A stretch of DNA of 64,000 nucleotides from Clonostachys chloroleuca (GCA_037952775.1 JBANAY010000001.1:124001-188000); one strand, 5' to 3'; numbered from the stretch's first letter, positions 45,972-57,457 are shown. Numbers and translations are program-made. The notes: a model not told the origin generated them from the sequence alone.

Positions 45972-47064
45972 TCAAGCCATGTTCTCTGGGATTGTGCCCT
46001 TGTAGTAGCTCTCCAGCGCATCTTTGACAGTAAGTGGTTTGATATCGGGGAACAAGTCGTTCAAGCGCGGTCCATATCGATAGGTGTCTGCACGGCCCGT
46101 GCCCATGAACCACTGAATTGCCGAGGGTAGCCTCTCAGCCATTCTCTTTGTCCAATACTGATATAAAACGTCCCAGCCTTTCAGTTGCTTGAACCGAGTG
46201 ATGTCCAGATTTCAAGTCTTCGAGGTCATTGTATTCCTTTTCAAACTTGGACCCTGCAATGGTGTTAAGAAATGAGATAGAGGGGAGCACGATAGGTGCC
46301 TAGGGAGGTGAACGAACCGGAGGCCTTTTCTGCAAGGTCGATGAACTCATTCCAAGTGAGATGGTCTCCAAACATGTAGAGCCGGCTCGGCCAATGGGCG
46401 AGCGAGAGACTAGCTACAACAAACCGGGCAACATCAAGAGTGTGCGTGAAGGAGAGAGGGACATTTCCGTTGCCCGGTATGATGGCTTTCTTCTCGTCAA
46501 GATCCGCGATATACTTTCCAGGGGTTAAGAAGGTCTTCATTTTGGACGAAAAGTAATAGTCCAGGAAGAAGCCATTGTGGAATCGGGTCCACTCGAGAGT
46601 CTTTGTCGTCATTAGCAGCCTCTCAATGTCGAGCTTGTAGCCGCCGGTATACAGAACGCTCGCCATCCTAATTGAAGGATTAACCAACAGCTCAATAAGA
46701 CTGAAGGGTTCATGACTTACTCTTCATCATAAGGAACATCAAAGGTGTTGGGAACAAATCTCTTGGTCACCGTTGAGGCTTCTGCCGCACGGATCAGGTT
46801 ATGCTGGGAAGGCGTGACTCCATCCGAGATGAAAACATTGGAAATGAGGGTGTGGACCCCCTCAGCCTCCAGGACCTTTGTGATATCATCTACATTCAGG
46901 TAGTCGACAGTGACCATCTTGACTCCGAGCTCCTCAGAAAGGGCTGCGTCAGCCTTTCGGCTGAGAATCTTGACCGTGTAGAGGCTAGGGAACTTCTTCA
47001 GCTCGTGGACAATGGCGAGACCCATGCCCCTCGAGCCTCCAGCAACTGCGACGGTGGTAGACAT
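45972..47064 (-). pseudogene. NmrA-like NAD(P)-binding reductase, one frameshift
   Basis: An atypical short-chain dehydrogenase of the NmrA/isoflavone-reductase-like family, about 310 residues. The ATG at 47062-47064 gives MSTTVAVAGGSRGMGLAIVH, the dinucleotide-binding motif; an in-frame ATG five codons upstream (47079) is also possible. After an intron near 46670-46720 come SVLYTGGYKLDIERLL, FHNGFFLDYYF and LSFTHTLDVARFV; a second intron near 46261-46322 has a GTTCGT donor. The family C-terminus (RYGPRLNDLFPDIKPLTV, ALESYYKG) ends at 45972. Near 46205 the frame changes between DLEDLKSG and RFKQLKGWDVLY. The indel is the only damage seen. In fungal clusters such proteins reduce aromatic polyketides or act as redox sensors; which applies here is unknown. 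Confidence 0.75.
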
Positions 47065-47339
47065 TTCCAATCTGCCCAATCTTAGCTTGCAGATCCTTGG
47101 CCAAGAAAATAGGGGAAGCCCGTACGTGGAAAATATGAAATGAATAAAGAGCCTGATTGCTGTGGATATAAGTGAGGGAGGATGGCTTGTTAATTATTTT
47201 GAGATAGAAAGGTTCAAACCTGCCCCAAAGAACTTTGAATTTTTTTTATAGCTGGTAGAAGCTGTGTTTCGGGCCGTCTTCATAATCCGGCATTGGTTGA
47301 TTTTCCTGTCTGCTTCGGGCAAGCTGGACTTTTGAGGCT

Positions 47340-48416
47340 TCATGGCCTCTCCAACTCCGGGTCACGATCGACGTCGACGTCGACTGTCCGCGTGACTACG
47401 ATCCCGTCGTTACGCGGATACCGGTTCCCCCACTCGTCGGATACATAAGCAGAGCTCGCCGCCTTGACCTCTAGTGTACTCCTCTCTCCCGTCCGCGTAT
47501 CCTGCGTCGTCATCGGAACGTCTCTAGCGTTTGCACATGAGAGCGTGGGGAGCACCGTCGACTGGCGAGAGAATTCTCTTCGAGTGTTACTTTGCCGTGT
47601 CCCGTCGAAGATATAGTCGTTTGGTGTCGCGCTGGAAACGGATCGGGAGGTGGTGAGGTTGACAAGCTCGTTGAGAATATTAAACTCGAGCTTAAGCTTG
47701 ATAGAATAGGCCATGCCCTTGTAGGCGGTTTGGAATTGGTAGAGATTGGCATACTCGAGGCCAAGAATGGTAGTATCGAGGAATATGACGATGATGTTGA
47801 CGAATATGAGGTGCCGGAGGATGTGCGCGCGGTTCGATTTTGCGTGGATAACTGAGCCACGGAATAACTTGAGGGTTGCAAGGATATAGAGCGACGAGAT
47901 GGTGAGCTCCTGGAGGAAGAAGATAGTGACCTGAATCTTCTCGATAATTGAGTAAGGCTTGACGAAGCGGCTTGAGTAAGTAGATGAGTTGGCGCCATAG
48001 ACCATTACAGTGGTGACGGAGTGCAGGATGATACCATTGGTGATTATCATTCCGAGTACGAAGCGAAGGTGGCGCTTATTCCAGTCCACGAGGTGAAGGC
48101 GAGAGTAAAGGACGACGGACTGGCCAGTGACAGTGCAGTACCAACCAACGACGATCAGGGTAACGTACACGTAGACAGCGGATGGGTTAATCCCGAGGCC
48201 CTTGAGGAGGAAGCCAACGGAATAAGGCACGATTCCCCAGATAGCAACGCAGAAACTCCAGAAGTACAGGCCACTACGCTTCTTAAAGGTGGCAAATACC
48301 ATGAAGGTGAGCTCGATAATATTGTAGAAGGCAACGGAGACGAATGCGACGATGACGACTATGTTTTTGAAATTGCTCGGCGACTGGGCGCTCGAGCCGG
48401 CATCCTCGGCGGCCAT
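47340..48416 (-). CDS. DUF7703-like integral membrane protein
   Basis: A single-exon 358-residue protein with seven likely membrane helices in the first 260 residues: IVVIVAFVSVAFYNIIELTF, GLYFWSFCVAIWGIVPYSV, AVYVYVTLIVVGWYCTV, FVLGMIITNGIILHSVTTV, IQVTIFFLQELTISSLYIL, HLIFVNIIVIFLDTTILGL and a weaker last one near YKGMAYSIKLKLEFNILNEL. Motifs such as GQSVVLYSRLHLV and LEFNILNELV are typical of the fungal DUF7703 family. The C-terminal 100 residues are hydrophilic, Ser/Thr- and Arg-rich. It is intact, unlike its neighbours. Function unknown; topology suggests a receptor-like or scaffold role at the plasma membrane. The start is the first ATG of the frame. Confidence 0.85.
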   Translation of the reverse strand: MAAEDAGSSAQSPSNFKNIVVIVAFVSVAFYNIIELTFMVFATFKKRSGLYFWSFCVAIWGIVPYSVGFLLKGLGINPSAVYVYVTLIVVGWYCTVTGQSVVLYSRLHLVDWNKRHLRFVLGMIITNGIILHSVTTVMVYGANSSTYSSRFVKPYSIIEKIQVTIFFLQELTISSLYILATLKLFRGSVIHAKSNRAHILRHLIFVNIIVIFLDTTILGLEYANLYQFQTAYKGMAYSIKLKLEFNILNELVNLTTSRSVSSATPNDYIFDGTRQSNTRREFSRQSTVLPTLSCANARDVPMTTQDTRTGERSTLEVKAASSAYVSDEWGNRYPRNDGIVVTRTVDVDVDRDPELERP

Positions 48417-49949
48417 AAAGGGCCCGACGGCCTCATAGTTGGGGGCAAGCCCCGATAGTATAGCAGCGTGGCAAATGATTTAATGAAGATGGGGGCAAAG
48501 AGTAAGAATGGAGCGGATGCGATTTCTCGAAAGAGAGAGGGTCGATGTGGATAATGGCCCTGCGATTGTTGGTTACTGGCCATTCTTTCATCTTGGTAAA
48601 GGCAGAAATATGCAGGCCTCTAGTTATAGGTCGGTTCAGCGGGTATTGGTCAGTCCTCGGAAAACCAACGTCCGCCAGTTAACGATGTACAGCAATTACG
48701 CTACACCATCCTCCACCGTTTAGATCAAGTAGAAGCACCTAAATATGCGAGTAGAGTAGTAAGCTTGGCGTCCCTAACCAATTCCACCGGATCCTCTCCA
48801 ACCCGGGGTCTGTGCCAGCGTATCCGAAAGAATCTCAATACAGGGCTGGTGCTGAGACGTTAAGTGCCACAACATCCTGATGGGGGTGCGACCGTTTTCT
48901 ATGTGGATCATTTAGGTTTTGACCGGTTACGGTCTGCCTCTCAACGACCCGCGGACTTTCCCCATACTCAGTAGGTAGTCACGGCTTACCGGCACAACGG
49001 TGACCGATGAGAGGTAACACTGACCCCAACAAGATCAAAGTGGACGCTTGTTATGTAGCCGTCGCCAGCTAATGGGGCCGGACTGGGTATCCCTCTCCAC
49101 ATGTCTAAGACTCCTATTAATCACCCTCAGTGAAGGACTTAGACCAATTCTAGAATCCGGATCCGTAAACCTTCTTTTTCACCCTAAAGGCGCTAAGGAG
49201 GATAAGCTAAACCTAAAGGTCCTAGGCGCACTCTTCCATCGCCCAGGATGCCTTCGGTAGGCGTCTAGACCGGCCTTCGATGTACCCTTCGCCTCCTACT
49301 ATCCAAACAAAGCAAATAGATCCGCAGCGATGACTCAATCATGGCGTAGCTTGTGATGTCTCTCCTCCCAAGGAACCCGCCTGTTAGAATACAACTTCAT
49401 TGCAATTAGTGACCCAGCCTCACGCCCTTAGAGGATGGTAGCTACTTGGAAGCAGTTTTTATGTTCTAGCTGCAACGCTGCTTTCTTAGTGCGGCTTAAT
49501 TTCGTCAGTCCCTTCTGTTGGGAAACTACACTCATGGAATCATCTCTATACTTATATTATTAGACTTTAGTATACCTATATGAGCTCCCCATACACAAAT
49601 CCTATCGGGAACATTTTACAGAGCTGGGGGCATATGCTAAATTGGGATGGGATGAACAAATTGATGTGGTCAGGAATGATTTTTGGGCATACGCCAAGTC
49701 TTGCGTCTGAGCTGTTGGCTCACAGTTAGGAACGCCGGTCTACATATCGAACAACCTCCAGTGTGAAAGAACTACAACGAAGTGCTCGTTCATTCCCCCC
49801 CCCAACTAACTGCCATCCCTTACCGCCTTTGCTGGCTTTAAAGATCAACTTGCGCCAATGGAGCTTTTTATTTCTCCCTGTATTCTACCCAGCGTGTATT
49901 CAGCCTGTACCTCTTTACGATCTTAGCAACCTTCTACTATCCGACGTTG
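48417..49949. other. Intergenic, 1.5 kb, likely old repeat DNA
   Basis: No supported gene. 48780-49330 has a different texture from normal spacers (higher GC and many CCTAGG/TCTAGA-like words) and may be transposon-derived, but I find no ends. Small frames here are not convincing. Confidence 0.4.
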
Positions 49950-50520
49950 AATTCTTCATTATAGCATTTTCTGACCAAGTTGTTAAACACAAAAAAGCAA
50001 CAGCTAAGGAGGTGCTATCGCAGCTACAGCAAGTAGTACCTCGTTTGCCTGGAAGCACTGTCCTCGATATTGGATTCGGACTTGGTTACAATACGGCAGC
50101 CTTGAAAGACTTAGGAGCAACAGTATTTGGTATAGAACCAGACACGGCTGCATATAAATGGGCACACAGCAAGGCAATATCGACAAGTCTAGGGCATTCT
50201 GTGGAACTTTACAGAACATGCCCCAAGGTTTTACTAGCCAGGTCGATGTAGCAACAGTACTACTTTAGAACTTTCTCGATCACAGTACGATAAAGTTCTC
50301 AACACACTATCACGGCAAATTCAACCAAGGGGAATAGTCGTCTTGGGCATACGCGATGAATTGTATATCTCGGATCCCTACGGAGTAGCTGTAAAGCCAC
50401 ATGCGATACGTTACTTTATCAATATGCGCGAGGTAGCATTTCCAGGAATATAGAACCAGCACTTACTTATTTACAAGAACCCGAAACCATAAAAACATAT
50501 ATCGATTGTTATAGTACATA
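49950..50520 (+). pseudogene. Class I SAM-dependent methyltransferase remnant
   Basis: The frame through about 49955-50251 contains STVLDIGFGLGYNTAALKDL and TVFGIEPDTAAYKWA, the SAM-binding motif I and the acidic end of strand 2. After a frame loss near 50210, family sequence continues as SQYDKVLNTLSRQIQPRGIV and ISDPYGVAVKPHAIRYF up to about 50455, followed by stops. Together these match the core of small fungal methyltransferases, but the first part and the C-terminus are missing. Non-functional. The substrate cannot be inferred. Confidence 0.65.
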
Positions 50521-50601
50521 TGCGCTCGACAGTACGGATTAGCCCTGTCGCTACTTACTGTAAGCTGCCGAGATTCACGAGTTCCCCACCTATTAGATAT
50601 A

Positions 50602-50625
50602 CCCCCCCCCCCCCCCCCCCCCCCC
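50602..50625 (+). repeat. Poly-C homopolymer, 24 nt
   Basis: An uninterrupted run of 24 C residues. The length is likely to vary and is difficult to assemble; it may mark a retroelement-like or low-complexity junction at the edge of the repeat island. Confidence 0.9.
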
Positions 50626-51049
50626 ATTCAGGAATACTTGTAGTATTTGCTGCAAACTATCTATATTTTATATGACATTAGACCTTATTAGCGACCCGGT
50701 TAATTACAGCTCTCTTAGTACTCTAGCCTGATATACTTCAGATCTGTAAATAGATTCACTAGAAAGGATTTGGTCGTTCAATACTAGTTAAACTATTACT
50801 TTACCGGTATTCAGATTGTGTTCACATGACTATCAACCATGGAACCCCATGGAACTCCATAGAATGAAAGGGACAGAACAGGACACGTATTCTTTATAAC
50901 AAGCTGGTGTAGGCAGCGAACCCGTAAGAAACAGCCAGACTGTACCTTGTGGCAAAACTCAGGAGTCATAACAAGATTATGGATAACTGGTCCAGTAACG
51001 ATATTAGCAACGCTCAGATTTCGGCTGTCGCAACGTCCGATAGTAAGGT
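50626..51049. other. Spacer in the repeat island
   Basis: Nothing recognised apart from possible 5' sequence of the pseudogene that follows. A 94-codon frame beginning at 50947 overlaps it. Confidence 0.4.
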
Positions 51050-52220
51050 GTCTCAGCCTGCAGCGACAGCCCCGAGAAGCTGACTTAGACCTGCCGGGAG
51101 TACCCTGGCATTTGTACCATTTTATGACTGGGAGCCAAACCGGTCCTACGAAGGCGAACCGACGATACGATATAACATCGAATAGAAACTGTCTGCGAAG
51201 AATAGATACCAGGCTGGCGAAACAGAGCTAGACATTGTAATATCGCCGCGCATGTTCTGGAAATACGTCCTTCAGCCGAAGCTGACGGAGGCAAGTACTG
51301 ACAAGCCGTGGAAAGAGGACAAAACAAAGCTCGTTCTATCCGTGACCGATCGTAAAACAGCTAAAATCACGAAAGAATATCCAAAATTAGACGTTAAATA
51401 GTCGTTCATTGCGCAACGACTTCGTGATTGGAGTCCGTTTCTTAACAATAGCAAGAAGACCACCATCATGCTTACATTCTATTACCAAGCTCTTGATCCA
51501 GGCAAACCTGGTAGAGGGGGTACCACAGCCAATCAGCTAGCGGACTTAGAAGCTAGGACAGCTGGCATAGGTCGAAGTGCGTGCATCAGGGGGGCATATA
51601 CCATTATGCGCTGCCCTGGGCGACCGTGTACAAAAGGGAGTCATTGTTGGCAAGATAGAGGAGTACACCGTCGTGTTCAACCCCATCGTATCAGTATACT
51701 TGCCGACCATTTACAGGCAGGGAAGCTATTAAACCATGACGATGTCCCTGACGAGTTCCGTCGCTTGGTTAAAGAGGACGAGCGCCAATGGGAAGAGAGG
51801 GAACAGAAAGAGAGTAAGAGAACACAGGGTCGTAAGAGACGACGACGAGGCTCGGATGGATCATCAGCTGGTCCAACAGTCATCCATTATCATCAAGGCT
51901 CAAGTGACGATCCATCAACTCCTAAAATAATCTTCCCTACTTCTCCCCTTCTAAGATCTGACCTACCTCGAGAAGAAGGGGTCAGGGCCTACAGTGTCTG
52001 GCAGCGGTCTCAGGTGAGCACCGAGGAACAGAAGAACCATTATACAATCACTGAGGAGTTAACCCTAATGCATTACCTTAACCTTGGTATCCTCGCCAGT
52101 AATCCAGAGAGGATGTTCAAGTTTTACACCAAGAATGCCATACCGGAAGGCGTGACATGGCATTTCGTTTGTAATATTAGGTACGACCTATCACAACGCG
52201 AGAGGGCATACAGCATATAG
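51050..52220 (+). pseudogene. Dispersed fungal repeat-family protein, decayed
   Basis: A long coding relic. The open part (51468-52220, 250 codons) contains RCPGRPCTKGSHCW, a C-x4-C-x4-HC cluster, then LLNHDDVPDEFRRLVKEDER and a very basic run (RKRRRR). Upstream, in frame or nearly so, are FVPFYDWEPNRSYEGEP, LDIVISPRMFWKYVLQPKL and FIAQRLRDWSPFLNN, separated by TAG stops at positions where Trp would fit. I recognise the Cys/His and HDDVP segments as a repetitive fungal protein family often found near transposable elements, but cannot name its function. The stops fit G-to-A (TGG to TAG) changes, as repeat-induced point mutation would cause. Confidence 0.5.
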
Positions 52221-52274
52221 CATAGAATTATTGAATTAGTTAGCCTCGAATCTGTTGACATTACACATATCCCT

Positions 52275-53267
52275 TCAATGAACGTAGATCTGTGCCTTCC
52301 TAAAGTGCCCACGCGCGATGTACGTGTCCTGCCTAACTGCATATACCTGCATTTCCAAGTACGACTTAAAGTCACCCTGTATGAGTTCTTCATCCTCCAA
52401 GCGTCTCTTCCGAATGCGGTTTTTAACAGAGCCGAATAGATACTTAATAGGATTAAGATCGGGAGAATACAGTAGTTGCTTTTCTATTATCACACCCACC
52501 GCCATAAACTTCTCCTTAAGGCTTTAGGAAATTACATAAAAGAAGGCGTTATCCATAAATACAACAGATTTAGGCTCTGGGTATCTGCCACAGAAGGGCA
52601 GCAACCTTTCAAGAAACCCTTAGAACAACTCGGCATCTATATTCTCATAGTACACCTCGCAGTATATAACACCATCCAGGGTATAAGCTGGCAACATCTA
52701 CACTCTCTTTCCGCGATAGAATCATTTGAACTGGACCGGGGTTACTCCTTTAGGGGCATAACCTCATTCCAATATCGCCAATCCGCGATCACTACCGCTT
52801 TCATCGATAAACATCATTTGTTCAGGATCATAATAGGATCGTCTTTCTATGTAATCATCACATAAATCTTGGTTCTGCTCTTTTACAACACTCTGCATCA
52901 CCTTCTTAGTCCAGCGGACACATTTCAACATCCTACCAACGGTAACTCTTAACAGATTGACATAATACATTTTATTGATGAAATCAGCCATATCTTGTTG
53001 GGTCATACACGGATGGCGGTTTAGCCGATTCCGTAAGGCGAGCCACATATTTTCTGTCACGTCCCCAGGCCAGGCGACTGCCCGACGAGGAGCATCGATT
53101 GTACCATATTTAAGTATATTCAATCGTGCGTTACGAACAGTTCGTACGGTACATCGGCCGATCGTTTTGGCTATTGCTTCGTCCGTAATGACTTCCTCAC
53201 CTTGTAACTTACTGATAATAACATTCTCGAGCTCGGTTCGTTGGATTTTCAACAATCGAGGTGCCAT
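52275..53267 (-). mobile_element. Tc1/mariner-type DDE transposase, broken
   Basis: The ATG at 53265-53267 opens MAPRLLKIQRTELENVIISK, followed by a helix-turn-helix region (AIAKTIGRCTVRTVRNARLN) and a second DNA-binding part (HPCMTQQDMADFINKMYYVN). The catalytic triad is visible as MMFIDESGSD, then SVVFMDNAFFY, then YSPDLNPIKYLFGSVKN. Stops interrupt the middle: a TGA follows GLAILE where Trp is expected, another follows PVQFK where Arg is expected, and the last third (52275-52505) is in a different frame. Both stops fit C-to-T type transitions. The element cannot move itself. I looked for terminal inverted repeats on both sides and found none I trust. Confidence 0.82.
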
Positions 53268-54071
53268 GAAGAGAGGGTTACAGAGTCCAAGTTTGCCCCT
53301 TCCTAGCGTCAAGGTCAACGTGCCAAAAGTTACTGCCTAGTAACTCATCATCGGAAGACGGATTAAGCTTGGACTGAATGTTCATCAGCATTCGCACAGA
53401 AGTATACAGTCTACGTAAGGATACTGATGGCACTGTGCGGATACACGAACAGAATGTGATAGTGTTGTAAAAGAGGAAGCTACAACTGTTCATCACTGTA
53501 AGTAATTGCAAATCTTCAATCAATGTATATATTTATTTATATACTTGTTTTTTTATTGAATTATGAAGAAATATGGGTTTAGTTGATTTTCTAAAAGACT
53601 AACTACCTACTTCTTACCGATTCATTGTAGATTCAAAGTGCTCTCAGTGAGAATAAAATAAGACTAATGTGGTAGTGTTTGAAAGTACATGCAGTAAAAT
53701 CACATAACACATTACTAGGCTAGGAAGTTCTTGTATCACTCTCTGACAGCAGAAACTGCTCCTCTTCGAACAATCTATTATGATTAGATCGTATAACTAT
53801 AATAGCTTTATCTACTTCTTATTTTCTCTTATATGCTACTATGTACTATAATAAAGCAGAAGACATGCTAAATAAGTCCAGATGTAAGAGTGCAACGAAA
53901 TACTACATGATGTTCTACTCTAACCAATCATTTATCTAAGCTGGACCATCATTTACGGCCCAGACTGACATTTTTCCACCCACCTCCCTGAAGTCCCTGC
54001 CCACGGACATGAGTGGGCCGGAAATTCTTATTCTACAATGCTGGAGCATTGAGAGAACTTTTGCCGAACTC
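53268..54071. other. Intergenic, AT-rich
   Basis: The right flank of the transposase followed by AT-rich spacer. It contains the terminator side of the minus-strand regulator at its upper end. No gene recognised; the 81-codon minus frame at 53278-53523 is not convincing. Confidence 0.5.
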
Positions 54072-56033
54072 TTAAAAGAAAAGGTAAGCATGTTGGGACC
54101 TCAACTGCTCGGAGCATGTCTGTGAAGGCACGTATCAGAATTAGCATTCTTACTATTGAGTAGACTTCCAGACTCATCATTCAAGCCTGGTCAATCTATG
54201 CATTAGAAAGAGCGGGAAAACTCACAAAGTCCATCCAGCACACGTCGACTAGACTGAAGGGATTAGCCTTCCTTTCATTCCAGACGCTGGCTAGGACTTT
54301 AGTTAAGGCTGGATGTTGAAACCCCGTTGCCGTCTTGATCCCACTAATACACCACTTGGCGTAATGTATCTGGTGCGGCGAGGAAGTATTGGCCCCAGCT
54401 AAGAATATGGGAAACAAGAGCCGCTTGAAGAAAACACTATCTCTGGGTACTAATGAACAGACGTCAAGGATAGCGGCTACCGATTCCTTGATCCGAGGAT
54501 CATTACATGAGAGAAGGTAGGGATCTGGAAACCGCATAATGCGAAGGAGACAAGCATGTCTATAAGCCTCGGCCAAATGCTTCCATTCGGCATGCCCAGT
54601 AGGGTAGATTACTTGTTCTGGATCCCAGCTGCGAAAAAACCTTTCAGCGTCATCGAGTACCTATTCGGCGATGCATTAGACATCTTATTGGAAGTTGCTG
54701 ATCCAGCCGGAAAGCTTGATGCTTGCATGTGCCGACCTTGGCTTGAAATACCTGTTTGAATTTCTCGCAGGAGAGTTCTCCTGCTAGGCTGGCTTTACCA
54801 GCCGCTAGGACAGAGCCTATTGCGTAGAAAAGACTGGCAGGGCAGCCTACGAGGGTGTGAAGGCTAAGACTTCCATGATCACGCACGCATCTGCGTATAT
54901 CTTGCGAGTAAGATAGCTTTTCAGCCCCGCTAAACCCACGCAACATATCAAGCCTGAATCAAGTTAGTAACGGCATCAAGCTGCTTTATAATGCTACGTA
55001 CCAGGATAAGGCAGATGTGAAGAAAATTCCGGCCTTGGATCGTGTCGAGCAATTGGCTGGGTAAGCCATTCTCTTGCAAAGAAATGAGACACCAGTAAGA
55101 TGCGCGCCATTAGCCGAGATGCCAGTCTCACAAACCTAGATGAAAATCAACGACGTACATAGTTATAGATGCAGGGCTTTATATACGTCATGTAATACCA
55201 GTAGCAGCACTATTGCTAATATGTACTCTGCTTCCAATGGCTCAAGATTGGAAACCTCTTCTTTATGGAGTAAAGACCCAAGAGAGTGTAGAGCTGAGAT
55301 CCTATAACTACAAGAAGTTGCAACAAAGTACTGGCTACTTTCGTTTCCTGAAATATGCATATGGCATACTGAAAGTCCAAGTAAGGCATGAAGGATGCCT
55401 TGATGTTGGTAAGCAAGAGGTAGGACATACTTATGAAATGGGTTCTCTATGCCCTGCGCCTGAACTGTGAGATGCTGGCTAAGTGTTCGTTCAACTAGCA
55501 TAAATGATCAGTAAACGCACTTGATGGCCGCAAGGGGATATCTTACAGTACTCCATGATTGGCTGATTTGCAATGATCTCGTTCTCCAGCTGGGGGACTG
55601 GGACAAGCGGCGAGGCGAACGAGACCTGAGTTGTCGAGTATTGAGTATTAGTGGGCGACGAGACTGATAAGTAATCCGAGATAGATGAGTTTTGAGTTAG
55701 GTCCTCGGCAGATTCGAGTAGATTATTGTCCAAAGACTCGGTGACAGAGTGTTCCACAGAAGATGTCACCGCAATTACAGTTTCAGGCACGGTTGGTGAT
55801 TCCAGAACTGACTCGCCAAAGGTCGATACTGTTGATGAAGTTCCAGGATCACTCGAAGATGAGACGTTGGAACTCTTTTTGCGAGATGGAGCAGTCAGAA
55901 CCTCGCAGAACTGGAAACGTGGAGGGTAACCCTCGCAGTGGAGGCCTCTAATCCGACAACGATCACAGATGGGACGTTTGCGATCGCACTTGCGGCATTT
56001 CTTACGACAAGTACCACAAGCTGGTTCTGTCAT
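54072..56033 (-). CDS. Zn2Cys6 transcription factor next to the amine oxidase
   Basis: A binuclear zinc-cluster regulator of about 520 residues. The ATG at 56031-56033 gives MTEPACGTCRKKCRKCDRKR then PICDRCRIRGLHCEGY, a complete C-x2-C-x6-C-x6-C-x2-C-x6-C with one extra Cys in the first loop. An upstream in-frame ATG at 56051 would add six residues. A Ser/Thr-rich linker is followed by the Fungal_trans_2-type helical domain (HKYVLPLAYQHQGILHALLG, MLRGFSGAEKLSYS, AYRHACLLRIMRFPDPY). I count five introns; the one near 54654-54728 has a weak donor (GTCGGC) but restores the frame. The last exon encodes TCSEQLRSQHAYLFF, the typical family end, with TAA at 54072-54074. It looks intact. It may regulate the neighbouring copper amine oxidase; that is inference from position. 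Confidence 0.87.
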
Positions 56034-57457
56034 GTTGTATAATGTCAGCAATTACTCTATGGGGTACCAACTGGTGGCGCTTGTACTCTCACCTTTACGC
56101 AGAACTGCCACTTGACTTGACGGAAGAGGATCCATGCTTGTTTCAGTTTCTCGGGCTGGGATGTATACGATAGATGATCGAACTAGGATGATAGAGAGAG
56201 GAATCGTACAACCAAGTAGCAGGGAGAAAAGAGAAGGGGAGGAATAGAGAGTTCACTCACTCATGAAGTGCCTCAGTCTAGTCGCTGCCAGGACAGGCTA
56301 CCCCACCTTAGATAAAGTTACTGAAACTGTGCTGGTGTATGGCACAACGCGATGTCACGTGGGGTTGCTGTACCGAAGATTAGGTAGTTGATCCGCAACC
56401 CACTACATCCAGGCGGCCCATGGATCAGAGTCAAGGATATCTAATGACGCTATCTAGAAGTAAGTATACAATCTCGGTTAGGAAATAGCGGTCTGTTCAT
56501 ATAGGGAGAACCGCTCCTCTTCGTTGTATGGGCCAGATGCGTAAGGAGGGAAACGCGCGGAATCTTCATAAATAGCCCCTCTCTTTTTATACCAAGTATC
56601 TTTTTCACTCTATTTTCTAAAGCTCTGCGGAGTAGCTCTATTAGGAAGCGGAACTACTTTACTAGGAAAGGTCTTAGTATATTACAAGTTCGTAAAATTC
56701 CCCGTTTGGAAACGCTTGGCAGGGGAAGTGATGTACCACTAATGTAGTACTTGACAGGGCGTGTTCCCCCTCATACCTTATCACTTGTCGCATCTCTAGC
56801 GCTGACTCATCTCTAGATAATTGGCTTCGGTGAGGTGGAGTTTCACTGCCCTACCATACCAATGCTCGGAGAATTACCGGGGTCGGAGCCTCACTTCTAA
56901 GACCTTAGTGAGTACTGTACCGGAGTCTGCATCTGTAGCCTGTGGAGAAATCAAGGACGGACATGGGTCCCGTTGGAAGACTACCTAATTCGGAAAGCCC
57001 GCATGTTATGCCGCGAACTTGGAAGAAGCTGTCCACCCTAGAGTAGTGCGACGAATAGAATAGCTCAAAGATGACGATGCAGTCATAAAGCCCAGCAACT
57101 TCTAGAGATAGCAACTGTTAGTTTGCTGGCCCTATCCGTAAGTAGAAGTTAATCCAACAGCCCGGAGAGCCCGACCGTCTACCCAATGTGTACTCATCCA
57201 CCCCACTGCGAGGAAGTTGAGAGCGAAGACGCGTAAGAGGAAGACAAATACAGGCAAGATTGAAGAAGAACGAGAATCAACCCTCATCTAGTATGAAATC
57301 TGCCTGTTAAACTGTTGCAGATGCTCATCTATTACGTTGCAACCAATCAGCAACTACATCACTCCTTCCCTGGGACGGTAATTGGACCAATGATAATTAT
57401 AATGTAATGGTATACAGCTATGCAATGTACAATTGGCCCTATCTTACTACTGTCAAA
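56034..57457. other. Intergenic, 1.4 kb
   Basis: Contains the upstream region of the regulator (just above 56033) and the 3' flank of the amine oxidase. The frame at 56905-57114 has no domain. No RNA gene or repeat recognised. Confidence 0.5.

Noticed and set aside
47592..48458. Plus-strand frames opposite the DUF7703-like gene
   Set aside because: They are mirror-frame shadows of an intact membrane protein.
52232..53345. Possible terminal inverted repeats of the DDE element (GTTGACATTACAC against GTTGACCTTGACG)
   Set aside because: Only a short partial match with no TA target duplication placed correctly; likely chance.
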